The translations under genes were made by a program, and so were the position numbers. DNA of 64,000 bases from UBA4416 sp963422675. GTDB lineage: Bacteria; Bacteroidota; Bacteroidia; B-17B0; Aurantibacillaceae. The number at the start of each line of letters is the position of its first letter. Within the stretch, counting starts at the first letter, position 1. Location: assembly GCA_963422675.2 (NCBI GenBank), contig CAXVYS010000024.1, positions 992,001 through 1,056,000 on the forward strand, written 5' to 3'. Of this stretch, positions 1 through 9,108 are shown in pieces. The notes under the pieces were generated by a model. It did not search any database. It was given only the letters and a program-made list of their open reading frames with translations, and was not told where the DNA came from.

Positions 1-2451
1 TACGACCGACTGCTGCCCGTTTACCTGGTTCCTACGAATGAAACGGCCAAATCTACTTTTCCTGAATTCGACAAGGCCATCAAAAAATCGTCTAATTGCA
101 TTCAACGGCATACCATTAAGGACAAAAAACAAAATGAAATTCCCAGTGCAGGCCATTGGATCGATAATAACTGGAACGTTATCGGGATTTCCCACTTTTA
201 TAAAAGAGAATTTTTTTCGGCGATAGAAGCGTTTGAATACGTGATCAGAACCTATAAATCGCCGGATAGATACAAAGCCATGATTTGGCTGGCGCGTTCA
301 TATAACGAAATTGGTGCGGTATCACAGGCAGAGCCTATTATCGGCTTATTAAAAGACGATAAAAAAATATCCAAATACGCAAAAACAGAATTACCAGCCC
401 TGCAAGCCGATTATTATTTGAGAAGAGGGATGGACAAAGAAGCTGAAAAAGCTTTATTGGCGGCTATTAAGGCAAAACCTTCCCGTAAAAAAAGAGCTCG
501 TTACGCATTTATTTTGGGTCAGCTTTATGAAGAGAGGAACGAAAATAAAAAAGCCCGCGAGTATTATCATAAAACGATTACTGCCAAACCCGATTACGAT
601 CTTGTATTTCATGCTAAAATGAAAGAAGCCCGGTTAGTGGATCTGAAATACGGGAATACGAATAAGCTGAGAAGTGATTTGCTGAAAATGACCCGCGATG
701 TGAAAAACAGCGAATACCTGGATATTATCTATTACACTTTAGGAGAGATCTCCGAAAGAGAGAAAAATGAGAAGCTGGCCATTACCAATTATAAATTATC
801 GGTTGCCAACAGTACTCAAAACCCAAAACAAAAAGCATTATCGTATTTAAAATTGGGAGAAATAAACTTTGAACAGGCTAACTACGTAGCTTCCGGGGCA
901 TACTACGATAGTACGATGATTACCTTGCCTAAAGATTACAAGGATTATGACGCGATTGATAACCGAAAAAAAACACTGGAAACCTTAGTGAGTTATATCA
1001 GAACGATTCAGCGGGAAGACAGTTTACAGCGCATTGCCAAAATGAGTGAGAGTGATCGTACACGCTTTATCACCAAAATGATTAAGCAGATAGAGGAAGA
1101 AGAAGATCGTAAAAAAGAAGAACAGGAAGCATTGCTCGCACAAAATGCAAATCCAACATTAAATGCCGGAACCCCCGGAATGACAGACCTTGGGATAGGA
1201 GCAAAAGGTGATTGGTATTTTTACAACCCAAACCTGATAGCCTTTGGGTTAAATGATTTCATTAAAAAATGGGGGAACCGTAAGCTGGAAGATAACTGGC
1301 GCAGGAGTCAGAAAGGAATGACGATTGAAAATCCAGAGGTAATAGCGAACGATAAGGATTCGTTAACAGCAGGAAAAGATAGTGTAGCCATTAGGAAAAA
1401 ATTAAAAGCGAAAAATAAAAAGAACGTCGAATATTATTTAAAAAACCTACCATTAACCGATACGCTTTTAGCTGTATCTAATGCTAAAATTGTTGATGCT
1501 TATTATAACCTGGGAAGTACTTACAAAGATGACTTGAATAATAACAAAAAGGCGATTGCTGCCTTTGAGGATCTGAATAAGCGCTATGATAAGCATAAGT
1601 TCAGGGCATCCACTTACTACCAGTTATATAAAATATTTTTATCGGTTAAAAATAACCCACAGGCCGAAATTTATAAAAATAAATTGTTGAATGAATTCCC
1701 TAACAGTGAATATGCTCAACTGATCAAAAACCCGAATTACGCGACAGAGAAAAAAACGCAGAAAGGCGAAGTGGAATTATTTTATACGGAAACGTATGAA
1801 AGCTATTCTGCCGGTAATTATGATATGGCTTATAGCCGGAGTAAAGAATCGGAATCGAAATTTGGTAAGAACGATTATTCAGGAAAATTTGCTTTTATAA
1901 AAGCGATGTGCATAGGGAAAATGAAAGGCGCTGATTCCCTGGAAATGGCGTTGAGAACGCTGCAGGCCTTGTATCCGAAAGACCCTGTATCTACAGAAGC
2001 TCAGGATTTGTTAGAGGTATTGTATAACTTAAAACACCCAAGCGAAGCAACAAATTCTACCCAGGGAGTGAATGTAACCGATACATTTACGCTTGATCTT
2101 AAATCGAAACATTTTGTAGTGGCTATTTTTCCGGATGACCCAGAAGTAGCGAATACCTTTAAATCTTCTTTGAGCGATTTTAATGTTAATTATTACGGAA
2201 TCAGCAACCTCACGGTGAGCAGCAGTTTGTTCGGTGCCAGCGACCAGATTGTAAATATTAAAACATTTGATGATTCGGAAACCGCGATGAAATACATCAA
2301 TAATCTTAAAAAAGATAAAACGGTATTTTCGGGGAAAGTGAAAGTGGAGGCGTTTATTATCATGGCCATTTCAGAAGATAATTTGCCAAGGCTCTACAGA
2401 AAAAAGAAAGCGTCGGCATACAAGCCTTTCTTCGATGACCATTACAGGTAA
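1..2451 (+). CDS. porW: PorW/SprE-like T9SS and gliding TPR lipoprotein (5' end outside window)
   Basis: The reading frame is open from base 1, so the gene begins before the window; 816 residues are visible. Most of the protein is helical repeats of the TPR kind, with runs such as AIAAFEDLNKRY and YYNLGSTY. A Lys/Glu-rich stretch lies near residues 330-370, and a compact C-terminal domain at about 690-800 begins with KHFVVAIFPDDPE. This layout, and the bactofilin and AtpZ genes that follow, match PorW/SprE, a periplasmic lipoprotein needed for type IX secretion and gliding in Bacteroidota. The lipoprotein signal is outside the window. The GTG at 241 is an internal codon and not the start. The family call rests on C-terminal pattern and synteny. 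Confidence 0.8.
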   Translation, partial: YDRLLPVYLVPTNETAKSTFPEFDKAIKKSSNCIQRHTIKDKKQNEIPSAGHWIDNNWNVIGISHFYKREFFSAIEAFEYVIRTYKSPDRYKAMIWLARSYNEIGAVSQAEPIIGLLKDDKKISKYAKTELPALQADYYLRRGMDKEAEKALLAAIKAKPSRKKRARYAFILGQLYEERNENKKAREYYHKTITAKPDYDLVFHAKMKEARLVDLKYGNTNKLRSDLLKMTRDVKNSEYLDIIYYTLGEISEREKNEKLAITNYKLSVANSTQNPKQKALSYLKLGEINFEQANYVASGAYYDSTMITLPKDYKDYDAIDNRKKTLETLVSYIRTIQREDSLQRIAKMSESDRTRFITKMIKQIEEEEDRKKEEQEALLAQNANPTLNAGTPGMTDLGIGAKGDWYFYNPNLIAFGLNDFIKKWGNRKLEDNWRRSQKGMTIENPEVIANDKDSLTAGKDSVAIRKKLKAKNKKNVEYYLKNLPLTDTLLAVSNAKIVDAYYNLGSTYKDDLNNNKKAIAAFEDLNKRYDKHKFRASTYYQLYKIFLSVKNNPQAEIYKNKLLNEFPNSEYAQLIKNPNYATEKKTQKGEVELFYTETYESYSAGNYDMAYSRSKESESKFGKNDYSGKFAFIKAMCIGKMKGADSLEMALRTLQALYPKDPVSTEAQDLLEVLYNLKHPSEATNSTQGVNVTDTFTLDLKSKHFVVAIFPDDPEVANTFKSSLSDFNVNYYGISNLTVSSSLFGASDQIVNIKTFDDSETAMKYINNLKKDKTVFSGKVKVEAFIIMAISEDNLPRLYRKKKASAYKPFFDDHYR

Positions 2452-2546
2452 ACAGGCCTGAATATGTTATTAAATACTGAAATTTACACTTATAAATATT
2501 AAATAAGTTATTTTTTTCTTAAATTCGTAACTCTAAAATTTTAATC

Positions 2547-2957
2547 ATGTTTCAAAAGGTAAATAAATCTTCCGTAACTGATGGTGCATCCATTAACCTT
2601 ATCGGAAACGGAACAAATATTGTTGGGGATATCACCTCTAATGGTGATGTTCGGATAGACGGAAGTTTAAAAGGAAATATCTCTATTTCAGGAAAACTGG
2701 TAATTGGTCCGTCAGGCTTGCTGGAAGGGAATGTTCAATGCCAGAATGCCGACGTATCAGGCGAAATAAGAGGGAAAGTAAATGTCACAGAACTACTTAC
2801 CTTAAAGGCAACGTCAAAGCTATTAGGAGATATTATAACAGGTAAAATTTCTATTGAACCAAATGCAACCTTTACAGGAACCTGTAATATGGGAGCAGTC
2901 GTAAAAAATATTTCCAATGGAAAAGAAGCCAGACAAGAAACCGCAAAAACCGCTTAA
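2547..2957 (+). CDS. Bactofilin (polymer-forming cytoskeletal protein)
   Basis: This 136-residue protein has the short right-handed beta-helix of bactofilins. Residues 20-120 alternate small hydrophobic and Gly positions (GDITSNGDVRIDGSLKGNI, then LVIGPSGLLEGNV). Bactofilins polymerise without nucleotide and scaffold envelope machines or cell shape. The gene lies 95 bp after porW, an arrangement known from other Bacteroidota. Its last 41 nucleotides overlap the next gene, atpZ, in a different frame. Length is normal for the family. Confidence 0.9.
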   Translation: MFQKVNKSSVTDGASINLIGNGTNIVGDITSNGDVRIDGSLKGNISISGKLVIGPSGLLEGNVQCQNADVSGEIRGKVNVTELLTLKATSKLLGDIITGKISIEPNATFTGTCNMGAVVKNISNGKEARQETAKTA

Positions 2958-3147
2958 TTCTTACGCCAAATATAGCAGTATGGGTTTCCAAATGGCTATT
3001 ATTATTGGTGGCGGCTGCTATGGCGGGCATAAGCTCGACCAGTACTATCAAAATAAAACACCGGTTTTCACTATTATATTAAGTCTTGTATCCATTGCGG
3101 TTGCCATGTATATTGTATTAAAAGACCTGATCAAGCCAACTAAATAA
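2917..3147 (+). CDS. atpZ: AtpZ/AtpI-family ATP synthase accessory membrane protein
   Basis: A 76-residue protein with a Lys/Pro-rich N-terminus and two membrane helices (about residues 22-42 and 50-70) joined by the family turn GGHKLDQYY. AtpZ/AtpI proteins assist F-type ATP synthase assembly or Mg2+ supply. The ATG at 2917 lies inside the bactofilin gene; the 41-nt overlap suggests coupled translation. In many Bacteroidota this gene leads into atpB, but no ATP synthase subunit gene follows here. Confidence 0.85.
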   Translation: MEKKPDKKPQKPLNSYAKYSSMGFQMAIIIGGGCYGGHKLDQYYQNKTPVFTIILSLVSIAVAMYIVLKDLIKPTK

Positions 3148-3162
3148 TTTTACGTATCACAA

Positions 3163-3543
3163 ATGCTTTCTTCTAAAAAATATATCCTGCAGTTCATCAC
3201 CGTGTGCGTAGGATGTTTGTTGCTATCCTATGGTTTAAGCCAGGTTCAAAATCGCTTTTTAGCCACACATCATTTCTGGATTCCTACGGTTTTCTTTGCA
3301 TTAACTACCTGGGGAATTCATGCTCTTCTTACTAAAGGAGATAAAAATTCAAAAGAGTTTGTGTTTAAAACACTGGCAATGACGATGGCACGCCTCTTGG
3401 TATGCCTCATATTGGTGTTAATTTACTCCCGTATTAATAAGCCGGAAGCTATGGCATTTGCCTGCCATTTTATGATCCAGTACCTCATTTTTACAATTTT
3501 CGAAATTTCGGTTTTATTGAAATATGTAAAACAAACCAATTAA
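3163..3543 (+). CDS. Small four-helix membrane protein of the atpZ locus
   Basis: A 126-residue hydrophobic protein with four predicted membrane helices (about residues 7-25, 37-58, 68-88 and 96-120). It starts 15 bp after atpZ, so it is probably in the same transcript. In related genomes a protein of this size and topology sits between atpZ and atpB, so a role near F0 is possible, but there is no diagnostic motif. It is the last gene of the porW/bactofilin/atpZ group here. Confidence 0.75.
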   Translation: MLSSKKYILQFITVCVGCLLLSYGLSQVQNRFLATHHFWIPTVFFALTTWGIHALLTKGDKNSKEFVFKTLAMTMARLLVCLILVLIYSRINKPEAMAFACHFMIQYLIFTIFEISVLLKYVKQTN

Positions 3544-3628
3544 ATAGGAAACCAACCATCGGTGTTTTCCTTTTATCTGTTATTATTAAAAATACATACA
3601 TTTAACTAAATAAATACTTACACAGCAA

Positions 3629-4849
3629 ATGAAAAAATACATTTTACCAATACTAACGGTTTGCTCCTTGTCTGCAACGTTACAAGCTCAAACACCGGCA
3701 ACCAATAAAGCAGATTATAAAGCATCTGTTTCAATCGACCATCCTTTAACGAATATGAAAGGAAGTGATTATAAATTCACTGTGGTTAAAACCCTTGATG
3801 CTACGGCTGTTCAAAACCAAAATCAAACCGGCACCTGCTGGTCTTTCTCTTCTATGTCTTTCTTTGAAAGTGAATTAATCAGAATGGGAAAAGGAAAAGA
3901 ATATAATTTTTCTGAAATGTTTGTGGCTCGTAAAGCATATCCTTTAAAATCCGATAATTATGTGCGGATGCATGGAAAAGCCAATATTGGCGAAGGTGGT
4001 GGTTTCTCTGATGTGGTTCATGTGATCCGCCAGTTTGGAATGGTGCCGGAAGATGTGTATACAGGGAAAAAAAATCCAAAAGATGCTCATAACCATTCGG
4101 TGCTTGAAGCTACAATCAAAGGAATTGTTGGCGCTGCGGCAAACGACAATAACACAAAAATAGATTTTGAAGCAGTACACAGTACGGTAGAAGCTACCTG
4201 CGATGCGTATTTAGGAAAAGTGCCTGAAAAATTTAATTACAAAGGAAAAGAGTATACTCCAAAAACATATGCAGATGCTACAGGAATTAACCCTGATGAT
4301 TATATCCTGCTAACGTCTTTTACACACCACCCTTTTTACAGCAAATTTGTATTAGAAGTGCCTGATAACTGGAATTGGGATCAAATGTATAATGTTCCTT
4401 TAAACGAACTGCAGGAAACAATGCAAAATGCCATTAATACAGGCTTTACTTTTGCATGGGCTGCAGATGTGAGTGAAAAAGGATTTCGTTTTAAAGACGG
4501 TTTAGCCATTGTGCCGGAAAAACCTATTTCTGAAATGAATGATGAAGAAAAAGCGGAGATGGTAAAAAAACCACAACCACAATTTAAAGTAACCCAGGAA
4601 AACCGCCAGTTAGCGTTTGATAACTATGAAACGCAGGATGACCATGGAATGCATATTGTAGGGATGGTGAAGGACCAGAATGCAACACCATATTACATTG
4701 TAAAAAATTCATGGGGAACAGAAAGAAACGAATGTGATGGTTATTTTTACGCGTCTGAAAGTTATGTGTTGTATAAAACAACAAATATTATGGTTCACAA
4801 AAAAGCCATTCCTGCTGCTATTGCTAAAAAATTAGGGATAGTGCAATAA
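3629..4849 (+). CDS. C1B-family cysteine peptidase (bleomycin hydrolase/aminopeptidase C-like), exported
   Basis: 406 residues beginning with a cleavable signal peptide (hydrophobic to residue 20, then TLQAQ). The catalytic cysteine is Cys70 in QTGTCWSFSS. The histidine is probably His339 in DDHGMHIVGM, followed by the Asn motif IVKNSWG. This Cys-His-Asn order is typical of papain-like C1B peptidases, which trim peptides as aminopeptidases. Most family members are cytosolic, but Bacteroidota commonly export theirs. A strong hairpin terminator follows at 4869-4905. Confidence 0.88.
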   Translation: MKKYILPILTVCSLSATLQAQTPATNKADYKASVSIDHPLTNMKGSDYKFTVVKTLDATAVQNQNQTGTCWSFSSMSFFESELIRMGKGKEYNFSEMFVARKAYPLKSDNYVRMHGKANIGEGGGFSDVVHVIRQFGMVPEDVYTGKKNPKDAHNHSVLEATIKGIVGAAANDNNTKIDFEAVHSTVEATCDAYLGKVPEKFNYKGKEYTPKTYADATGINPDDYILLTSFTHHPFYSKFVLEVPDNWNWDQMYNVPLNELQETMQNAINTGFTFAWAADVSEKGFRFKDGLAIVPEKPISEMNDEEKAEMVKKPQPQFKVTQENRQLAFDNYETQDDHGMHIVGMVKDQNATPYYIVKNSWGTERNECDGYFYASESYVLYKTTNIMVHKKAIPAAIAKKLGIVQ

Positions 4850-4868
4850 GATTTTGTATTAATGTTTT

Positions 4869-4905
4869 AAGCCTGTCAAGAGTTAATTCGTGACAGGCTT
4901 TTTTG
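4869..4905 (+). terminator. Rho-independent terminator after the C1B peptidase
   Basis: Ten-base arms AAGCCTGTCA (4869-4878) and TGACAGGCTT (4891-4900) pair perfectly around a 12-base loop and run into a T tract. Confidence 0.88.
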
Positions 4906-5061
4906 TGCTTTGTGCTTCCGGATTTTGTGGAGGGGCTTAACAGGTAGTAAAACCAGTGCTTTGTTAAAATAATGAATGCTTTTTCATGAAACCAACCGTT
5001 AAATAAAACTAATTAAGAACCTTAAGTGAAAAACTTTCGACGGGTGGTTTTCTTTTTATAG

Positions 5062-5069
5062 TAATTTTG
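5062..5069 (+). promoter_or_regulatory. Candidate -7 promoter element (TAATTTTG)
   Basis: Matches the Bacteroidota -7 consensus TAnnTTTG, 20 bp before the ATG at 5089. I see no clear -33 TTTG. Confidence 0.5.
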
Positions 5070-5088
5070 AGGAAAATTAACGAAACTA

Positions 5089-6009
5089 ATGGAAGAGAAT
5101 ACATCAAAGGACAATCGCAGGAAATCAGGATTACTATGGATTTTAATTGCACTATTGGCTATCACCAATGGGGTAACTTTTTGGATGTATACGCAGGAGA
5201 AAAATAAAGCAGGAACAGAGATCGTTATTAAGGAGCAGGTAATTGTTGAAAGGGATAATGTAAAAAATGAATTGTTACAATTGCAACAGGATTTTGGGAA
5301 CCTGCAAACCAGCGATAAAACCTTACAGGCAGAGATTGAAGCTAAAAAAGCAGAGATAGCACAGTTACTGGAAGATGCTGAAAAACATAAAGGGGATGCA
5401 TACATTATTTCGAAACTTAAAAAAGAATCGGAAACATTGCGTCAGATTATGCGCGGGTATGTGAGAACGATAGATTCCTTAGGGACTTTAAATAAAACAC
5501 TGATCGTTGAAAAAGACAATGTATTAAAAGAACTGGATAATGAAAAAGGAAGATCTACCAATTTAAGTAAAGAAAAAGAAGCACTGAATGCCACGATTCA
5601 AAAAGGATCTATCTTAACCTGTTTTAATGTTTCGGCAAAAGGAGTAAAATTTAAAAGCGGTGGTAAAAAAGAAAGTGAAACGAGTAAAGCTTCCCGTACA
5701 CAAAAAATTAAAGTATCGTTTTCTTTAGGCGAGAATAAAATCGCTAAAGCAGGTGAGAAGACAGTGTTTATACGCATTGTAACACCTGATGGAAAAGAAA
5801 TGGCTAAAAACTATGACGATAACTACAAATTCACTTTTGATAAATCGAGTGGTTATTTTGCAGGGAAAGAAACGTTGAATTATGCAAACGTTGAAATTAG
5901 TGGAGTAACTTATTGCGAAGGCCAGGGAGAATTAGTATCAGGAAATTACATCATTGAAGTGAGCTGTGATGGTGTAATAATTGGCTCAACTACTTTGCGT
6001 TTGGATTAA
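5089..6009 (+). CDS. Membrane-anchored coiled-coil protein of unknown function
   Basis: 306 residues: a short charged N-terminus, one membrane helix at about 13-33 (LLWILIALLAITNGVTFW), a long Lys/Glu/Gln-rich coiled coil to about 175, and a C-terminal domain of about 125 residues rich in beta strands (for example KTVFIRIVTPDGKE). The layout suggests an inner-membrane anchor with a periplasmic coiled coil and a beta-sandwich head. I do not recognise a named family. It has its own candidate promoter and is followed by a GC-rich hairpin. Confidence 0.75.
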   Translation: MEENTSKDNRRKSGLLWILIALLAITNGVTFWMYTQEKNKAGTEIVIKEQVIVERDNVKNELLQLQQDFGNLQTSDKTLQAEIEAKKAEIAQLLEDAEKHKGDAYIISKLKKESETLRQIMRGYVRTIDSLGTLNKTLIVEKDNVLKELDNEKGRSTNLSKEKEALNATIQKGSILTCFNVSAKGVKFKSGGKKESETSKASRTQKIKVSFSLGENKIAKAGEKTVFIRIVTPDGKEMAKNYDDNYKFTFDKSSGYFAGKETLNYANVEISGVTYCEGQGELVSGNYIIEVSCDGVIIGSTTLRLD

Positions 6010-6044
6010 TAACCCTTTAAGAATTGTACTTAATATATTTGTAG

Positions 6045-6064
6045 CGCCGGCCTTTAAGCCGGCG
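6045..6064 (+). terminator. GC-rich hairpin after the coiled-coil gene
   Basis: CGCCGGC and GCCGGCG pair perfectly around a 6-base loop about 35 bp after the stop codon. The T run is weak (TTATT), so it may act as a weak terminator or an RNA end-protecting hairpin. Confidence 0.5.
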
Positions 6065-6147
6065 TTATTCGTTTAAGTTATCTTATGAAATTGATATCAA
6101 GGGATGTAATAGGATACATCATAGAATAAGAGTGATAGACATACAAA

Positions 6148-8346
6148 CTATCTGCTATACTTTTGTTTTTTTAGTAATACGCATAACGTTTCCAACTCAA
6201 AGAGTATTTTCTCAAGTTCTGTTTTAATAAAAGCCATTTGTTCGCCCGATGTAAATACAGCCGCATTAAGGCTTTCTTTGGCAACATTAAAATCGGGTGT
6301 ACTCTCTGTGGTGATGTTGCCTGATACCGTTTTAATAATCCAGTTGAAGATACCATCGATATGAGCGGCATATATATTTAATTCTTCCACCGGGTTTGGC
6401 CTTTCAATTTCATTAATCACGAGGGCAAAGGAAGTAGTTTCTCTCGCCAAACGGATACAGGCACCGACTTCGGCAAAGCTAAGATCTATTTGCCTTTGAA
6501 TGGATTGAGGTTCTTCATACATCCTTTGTACACAGGCAAATACATCGTTATTAGCGGCTTCTGCCATTCGGCGGCTTTTATACCAGGATTCTCCTGTCGG
6601 TAATTGTTTATTGAAATAGAGAATAACCTGTCGCAGATAATTTTTATTTTGTGTGAGGGCAGTTGTCATTAACGAAGGGAAGCGTTGTTTTTCCCATACA
6701 GGCCAAAAGGCATAGCTGATGATTAATGCGAGGGCTGCACCAATGAGCGTGGATAACAAGCGCCATCCAATAAGTTCCCATGAACCCTGTTTAGAAATCT
6801 GCATCATGACTACCATCATAATGGTTACAAAAAACACACCTACTTTATAATTATTTCTTAAAAAATAGGCCACTAAAAAGGAGATGACCACTAGTAAACC
6901 TACAAATGCTTCGTGTGGAAATGGTAACAGCATAACGACTCCACCTAACACAATACCGGCTACCGTACCAACGGTACGCTCAATGCCTTTTTTTCGGGTG
7001 GCTCCATAGTAAGGCTGTATTACAATAATCATGGTTAAGGCAATCCAATGTCCGTGATCTATTTTAAAGAACTTAAAGATAAACACCGCTAAACTCAGGC
7101 CAATAGCAACGCGCAAGGCATATTTAAACTGCTGGGAATCGATGTTGAACATTTCCCGAATAAACTCTAATAACACGCGTGGTTTTAAGCCCGCTAAAAA
7201 ATGATTAAAAGACAATTTATAATTTTCGAGGTAATCGCTTTTTTTGAAATTCAGTTTTTTCTCTATCTGTAAAATGGTTTCCTTTAAATAGCCATGTGCT
7301 TTGTAAAGGGCATCAATAAAGTGTTTTAGAGCACGTTTTTCCTGCTCATTTAAACTAAGGTCCCGGCAGGATTCCTTTAACAATTCAATGGCAATTTCGC
7401 AACGTTTCACCCGTATTTTTGCCATGGTAAGATCCTCAGCCCTTAAGGTGAAAATAACAATGGATAGCCTGGCTGTAGCCTGTGTTAAGGAAGACAATGT
7501 TTTATACAGAACGGAATTTTTGATAGGCTTGAGGTCTTCGCTGTTCAATACTTCCAGCTCTTCATGCATTACATTTAATGCGGCACCAAATAACGAAGAG
7601 GTTTTCCTGATCTCCATCATCATATCGTAATGTTCTGCTTTTAAACGGGTATTACTTTTTCTTCTGGCAAACAAATCGATAGAATGGTCGATGGCTTTAC
7701 GGATATCCATTTCTTTTTCAGTAATGGCGAGTGCAGTCATCTCTTTATCTTCCGTGATATACCTGAGAATTAAAGCATCGAGGTACTCGGTATTTTCTTT
7801 CCAGATCTTTGCTACCGACCTCCGTAAAGGGTTAGAAGCTGTAAAGGGAAATGAAAGAACCGTGATTAAAATAGCCCACAGGGCTCCGGCAAATACATAG
7901 TAGCCAAATACTAAAGAGGTATCAAAATCGACTGGATTAGAAATACCGAAAAGAAAAAAGAACCCTACTGCTACACCAATACTGGAACCATAATCGCTCC
8001 AGTTGCGAATAAGCGCGGCAAATATTCCCACCACAAACATAGAAATAACAGAAAGCACCACAGAGCTTCCTACATACATTCCAACTATAGCAGCTATAAA
8101 AATTAAAATGGCTTCAATAAACTGAATGATGATTTTACGGTAATGGGAGCCTCTGTAATCAATTAAAGAAAGCATATAAGCCCCAAAGGATGCCCAGATG
8201 ATTTCATAAGAAAACCCTTTCCATAAGGGCAGTACAATTAAAGGTACATTTAACGCCAGTACAACTCTTATCGCCCAGCTAATAGTAGGCTCAAGGTATT
8301 CCTGCTGTATAATGGTGTTAAATTGCTTAATGGGCTGAAACTTCAT
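6148..8346 (-). CDS. FUSC-family inner-membrane protein (YccS/aromatic acid exporter-like)
   Basis: 732 residues with two similar membrane blocks (about residues 20-180 and 390-550), each followed by a long cytoplasmic helical region, the layout of FUSC/YccS and AaeB-type proteins proposed to move aromatic acids. The second block has the motif HGHWIALTMIIVIQPYYGAT typical of the family. I place the start at the ATG at 8346: a perfect -7 element, TATCTTTG, lies at 8365-8372, which would be inside the gene if an upstream start were used. The substrate is unknown. Confidence 0.85.
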   Translation of the reverse strand: MKFQPIKQFNTIIQQEYLEPTISWAIRVVLALNVPLIVLPLWKGFSYEIIWASFGAYMLSLIDYRGSHYRKIIIQFIEAILIFIAAIVGMYVGSSVVLSVISMFVVGIFAALIRNWSDYGSSIGVAVGFFFLFGISNPVDFDTSLVFGYYVFAGALWAILITVLSFPFTASNPLRRSVAKIWKENTEYLDALILRYITEDKEMTALAITEKEMDIRKAIDHSIDLFARRKSNTRLKAEHYDMMMEIRKTSSLFGAALNVMHEELEVLNSEDLKPIKNSVLYKTLSSLTQATARLSIVIFTLRAEDLTMAKIRVKRCEIAIELLKESCRDLSLNEQEKRALKHFIDALYKAHGYLKETILQIEKKLNFKKSDYLENYKLSFNHFLAGLKPRVLLEFIREMFNIDSQQFKYALRVAIGLSLAVFIFKFFKIDHGHWIALTMIIVIQPYYGATRKKGIERTVGTVAGIVLGGVVMLLPFPHEAFVGLLVVISFLVAYFLRNNYKVGVFFVTIMMVVMMQISKQGSWELIGWRLLSTLIGAALALIISYAFWPVWEKQRFPSLMTTALTQNKNYLRQVILYFNKQLPTGESWYKSRRMAEAANNDVFACVQRMYEEPQSIQRQIDLSFAEVGACIRLARETTSFALVINEIERPNPVEELNIYAAHIDGIFNWIIKTVSGNITTESTPDFNVAKESLNAAVFTSGEQMAFIKTELEKILFELETLCVLLKKQKYSR

Positions 8347-8364
8347 GTACTCTATTAAAAGCCG

Positions 8365-8372
8365 CAAAGATA
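8365..8372 (-). promoter_or_regulatory. -7 promoter element for the FUSC gene (TATCTTTG)
   Basis: Perfect TAnnTTTG on the minus strand, about 19 bp before the ATG at 8346. An A/T-rich stretch lies where the -33 element would be. It decides the start choice for the FUSC gene. Confidence 0.6.
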
Positions 8373-8430
8373 CGGAAGGGCATTTTAAAAAAAGCACATG
8401 AAGCATTAAAATACCTAAAATAAGGAGAGC

Positions 8431-8991
8431 TTACTTCCTGGATCTGGGGGCTTTTTTGATCTCAGGATCAATGATAACTTCCCCTTTCTTTATTTCTTTC
8501 CGCTCGGTGCGTGGTTTAACGGGCAAAGGCGCTGCTACTTTCCCCATTATTTTTGTGGAGATGGTATCTGGTTTAGTGCAGTGTTTCGTGGTATCTTTTG
8601 GCTGAGGTGTAACTGCTACCTGCCCACGAATGGGTTCAATCACCGTTATATCACCTTTTACCCGGTTGTTGCTTTGAGCATGAGCGTTAGAGGCGCCAAA
8701 CAACCAAAAGCCAAAGGTAAAGAAAACAACCACTGCAACACGTTTGGTGAATTCGAAGCGTTTAAATTCAGTAAAAAAGGCATCGAAAGAAAGGGCAGTT
8801 AACTGATGTTGTTCAAACCTGCCGCATACTTTTTCTTCTTGTTTGGCAGTAAAGAAATCCTTTATTTCTTCAAGGGTTTTTGAGCTGAAATCTACCACTG
8901 TTTTAACGCATTTATGACAAAATGCACCTTGTTGGTTGGGAGTCATTGCTTCCCAGTTTTCGTGACAAGGTTTTTTAATTGAAATTTCCAT
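8431..8991 (-). CDS. Bacteroidota membrane protein with Cys-rich N-terminus
   Basis: 186 residues. The N-terminus KPCHENWEAMTP then FCHKC (Cys9, Cys25, Cys28, with another Cys near 56) is a recurrent Bacteroidota module that looks like a metal site. One membrane helix lies at about 84-105, followed by a Pro/Lys-rich, probably periplasmic tail. The same N-terminal module heads some TonB-like and carboxypeptidase-regulatory-domain proteins, so a signalling or energy-transducing role is possible; this copy lacks those C-terminal domains. Function unknown. Confidence 0.7.
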   Translation of the reverse strand: MEISIKKPCHENWEAMTPNQQGAFCHKCVKTVVDFSSKTLEEIKDFFTAKQEEKVCGRFEQHQLTALSFDAFFTEFKRFEFTKRVAVVVFFTFGFWLFGASNAHAQSNNRVKGDITVIEPIRGQVAVTPQPKDTTKHCTKPDTISTKIMGKVAAPLPVKPRTERKEIKKGEVIIDPEIKKAPRSRK

Positions 8992-9108
8992 ACACTTGGT
9001 TTTTTAATGGAGATGCTCAAAGAAACAAGATTCCATAAAAGGAGCCAAAAAAATTACGATCATCTTAACCGCATTGATTAGCGGGCACTTTACAACAAGT
9101 GTTAACGC

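Noticed and set aside
241..2451. GTG at 241 as start of the first gene
   Set aside because: The frame is open back to base 1 with family-like sequence, so the gene is cut by the window edge.
5022..5405. 127-codon antisense frame over the coiled-coil gene
   Set aside because: Shadow of the Lys/Glu-rich coding strand with no supporting signal.
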